Source: Methanothermobacter sp049720995 (GTDB lineage: Archaea > Methanobacteriota > Methanobacteria > Methanobacteriales > Methanothermobacteraceae). Taken from it: a stretch of DNA of 52,011 nt. Under the pieces are notes generated by a model. The model worked only from the letters and a program-made list of their open reading frames with translations. It was not told the DNA's origin and made no database searches. Position 1 is the stretch's first letter. Every line of letters starts with the position of its first letter. This document shows, piece after piece, positions 50,391 to 52,011 of the stretch. Where the stretch lies: the NCBI RefSeq assembly GCF_049720995.1, contig NZ_JBNASF010000011.1, forward strand, positions 1-52,011. Direction: 5' to 3'. A program made the position numbers and the translations under genes.

Positions 50391-51131
50391 ATGGACTACA
50401 AGGTGAACTCGGCATCCGATAACAGTGTCTTCGTTGTGACTGAGTCCTACAGAAGGCTTCTTGAAGCCCTTGAGGTTATCAGGGAGTGCCGTGGCAACAT
50501 ACTCCATGTTGTGGGCGCCCCCGGGACGGGCAAATCAGCCAACATCTACAGGGGTATCCAGGAGGTGGGGCTTGATGTATATGAAGTGCCATGTAACCTT
50601 GAGTCAGCGGATGTTGATGCAGATTATGTGTTCAGCCACCTCTTAGATGAGATGAAGGCGGAGCTGGGTGCAGATAGCAGGAGGGATCTTTACAGGAAAC
50701 TTGCCGAATTTGATGCTGTGGTCTTTGCTGACAGGTTCCATGACAGCCATGATTTCTCAGAATTCATGGGTTTCAGTCAGTGGACAGCCAGGGCGGGATC
50801 TGAAGCACTGAAGTTCTACCTCAGATGCATTGGTGAGTACCTCAGAAACAGGAAAGCATTCAGGGACATGAACATGATCTTCCAGACAGCCTGGAGGTTC
50901 TACTTCAGGGGTAAAAAGCTGGACATCTTCACCGACATACCCATCCTCTCTTCAGTGCTCTTTCACTCCCTCAGGATTCCCTTTACAGCTGTAAGGATAG
51001 ATTACACTGTAACTGAAACCTTAAATATAATAAGGGCCCATTCAGGTGCTGATGAGGAAGAGATAAGGCGTTACATAGAATTATATGGCTGCAGACCAAG
51101 AACCGTTCTGGAGAAGATGAGATCATGCTGA
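50391..51131 (+). CDS. P-loop ATPase-like protein, uncharacterised
   Basis: A 246-residue soluble protein with a clear Walker A motif VVGAPGTGKSANI (about residues 41-53). DAVVFADRFHD further on could be Walker B, but it lacks the usual acidic pair. The rest is Phe/Arg-rich (SQWTARAGSEALKFYLRCIG, NMIFQTAWRFYFRGKKLDIF) and matches no family that I recognise. The frame is open far upstream, but those residues overlap the PEBP gene on the other strand and are not supported. The UbiA-family gene overlaps its stop, so they are translationally coupled. Confidence 0.75.
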   Translation: MDYKVNSASDNSVFVVTESYRRLLEALEVIRECRGNILHVVGAPGTGKSANIYRGIQEVGLDVYEVPCNLESADVDADYVFSHLLDEMKAELGADSRRDLYRKLAEFDAVVFADRFHDSHDFSEFMGFSQWTARAGSEALKFYLRCIGEYLRNRKAFRDMNMIFQTAWRFYFRGKKLDIFTDIPILSSVLFHSLRIPFTAVRIDYTVTETLNIIRAHSGADEEEIRRYIELYGCRPRTVLEKMRSC

Positions 51132-51907
51132 GTACACTCCTACGTTCAACGAGAATGAGCTGGTGTGCCAAGAACATCCACATGTACATTCTGGCACTCA
51201 CCTATGCCTCAGATGCAGACCCCATCAGATTCATCTCAGGACTCTTCACGGTGACGCTCCTCTGGGGGGCTCTATATTCACTTAACGACTTCACCGACAT
51301 TGAAAGTGACAGGAACGACCGCATGAAAAGGGGAAGGCCCTTCATAGAGAACCATGTTGAACCCAGGGAGGTCCTGCTTTTTATATTTGTCCTTCTTGTG
51401 GTGTCCACTGCAGCTGCATATATCATCCATCCGGTATTCTGCCTGATACTCCTTCTAATGGTCCTAAACCAGTTCATCTACACACTCCCACCAGTAAGAC
51501 TGAAGGACACTCCGCTTGCACCACTTGCAAGTACTGCAACAAATACAGTTCTGAGACTGGCATCCGCCGCTGTTCTCCTGGGGGGTATTCTCACCGTACC
51601 TGTCCCGGTCTACATTTTAATGTACCTTGCGGGTATGGGCACATACCTGATGTACAAGGAAAAAAAGGCTCAGACAACCCTTGTTTCCGTTCTGTTCTGT
51701 GTTCTCCTTGCCTGGAGCTACACTGGAGGTTACATCAGCCTGCTGCAGATCCTTCTTGTGATAGTTCCACCATTCATAGCCACCGTACCACTTTATCTAT
51801 CCAACTTCACGAAAAGGGAGCGGATGGTGGAGGTGGCTGATCTGATTTACCACAGGGTTCTTGTGGCATTCTACCTGGTATGCATAGCGGTGCTTTTACT
51901 GGGTTAA
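51125..51907 (+). CDS. UbiA-family prenyltransferase
   Basis: A 260-residue multi-pass membrane protein. The first catalytic motif is NDFTDIESDRNDR, matching the NDxxDxxxD polyprenyl-diphosphate site of UbiA enzymes. The second motif region is LNQFIYTLPPVRLKDTP, less canonical than the usual YxxxKRxxxxN. About eight hydrophobic segments follow. Archaeal UbiA enzymes make ether lipids (DGGGP synthase) or quinone-like products, but the product here is unknown, and the gap in motif two leaves open an atypical substrate. The ATG overlaps the upstream P-loop gene by seven bases. Confidence 0.83.
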   Translation: MLSTLLRSTRMSWCAKNIHMYILALTYASDADPIRFISGLFTVTLLWGALYSLNDFTDIESDRNDRMKRGRPFIENHVEPREVLLFIFVLLVVSTAAAYIIHPVFCLILLLMVLNQFIYTLPPVRLKDTPLAPLASTATNTVLRLASAAVLLGGILTVPVPVYILMYLAGMGTYLMYKEKKAQTTLVSVLFCVLLAWSYTGGYISLLQILLVIVPPFIATVPLYLSNFTKRERMVEVADLIYHRVLVAFYLVCIAVLLLG

Positions 51908-52011
51908 TTACTATTTCAATCTTTACAGTGGAGAATTATTCTAAAAATTAGATTAAAGAGGATGGGGTTTCAGTTGCTGGGTTCTTCGCTGGTGCTTGAA
52001 TGGAAAATTAG

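Overview
The window is chromosomal DNA of a thermophilic hydrogenotrophic methanogen, almost certainly Methanothermobacter close to M. thermautotrophicus and M. marburgensis. The signs are a cyclic 2,3-diphosphoglycerate synthetase, the methanogenesis marker MtxX, an F420H2 oxidase-type flavodiiron protein, F420H2:NADP oxidoreductase, an FwdC-like beta-helix protein, an archaeal histone, the two RFC subunits, a thermosome, AGG-rich arginine usage, and Shine-Dalgarno (SD) sequences of the GGAGG/GGTGAT type with many TTG and GTG starts. Several proteins look like slightly diverged M. thermautotrophicus versions, so a sister strain or species is likely.

Layout. 1-3.1 kb (minus): thermosome (cut by the window edge), a small unknown protein and FprA. 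3.2-3.9 kb: an A-rich island with a helix-turn-helix protein. 3.9-7.3 kb (minus): a QueG-like Fe-S protein, a deformylase-like protein next to cpgS, and a UPF0058 protein. 7.5-12.2 kb (plus): hisD, aspS, cbiC, hemL. 12.2-13.7 kb (minus): two membrane-anchored proteins. 13.9-18 kb: mtxX, uppS, tatD, a CMD-family protein (minus), arfC and a DUF483 protein. 18.2-22.1 kb: a very large secreted, membrane-anchored CobN-like protein, then about 0.9 kb of decayed DNA. 22.9-28.1 kb: an FwdC-like protein (minus), an unknown gene (plus), and rfcL, rfcS and aroE (minus). 28.2-38.2 kb (plus): HARP-type RNase P, hisS, hisI, a PIN-ATPase-KH protein, a TIM-barrel isomerase, npdG, a hexuloisomerase, endA, trpS, a SpoIIM-like protein and thrC. 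38.4-47.7 kb (plus): a histone gene, then a long information-processing cluster (L7Ae, S28e, L24e, Ndk, aIF5B, S6e, aIF2gamma, PIN, Ppa, Rpo7, Spt4, dephospho-CoA kinase, S24e, S27ae, ArgH). 47.7-52 kb: a mini membrane protein, a KH/PP-loop protein, a hexapeptide acyltransferase, a PEBP protein, a P-loop protein and a UbiA-family prenyltransferase.

Most of the window is conserved housekeeping DNA. The unusual signals are: (i) repeated short copies of gene 3' ends lying about 50-70 bp downstream of the original, at up to eight loci; (ii) a deformylase-like protein with Cys and HExxH ligands in an archaeon; (iii) a PIN gene whose frame breaks in a run of six T, removing the catalytic N-terminus; (iv) tatD and hisI, whose SD spacing and family N-termini point to AUA and AUU start codons; (v) a 20-bp palindrome placed as an operator between a CMD-family gene and arfC; and (vi) an extracytoplasmic CobN-like protein. 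No tRNA, rRNA, CRISPR array or intact insertion sequence was found.
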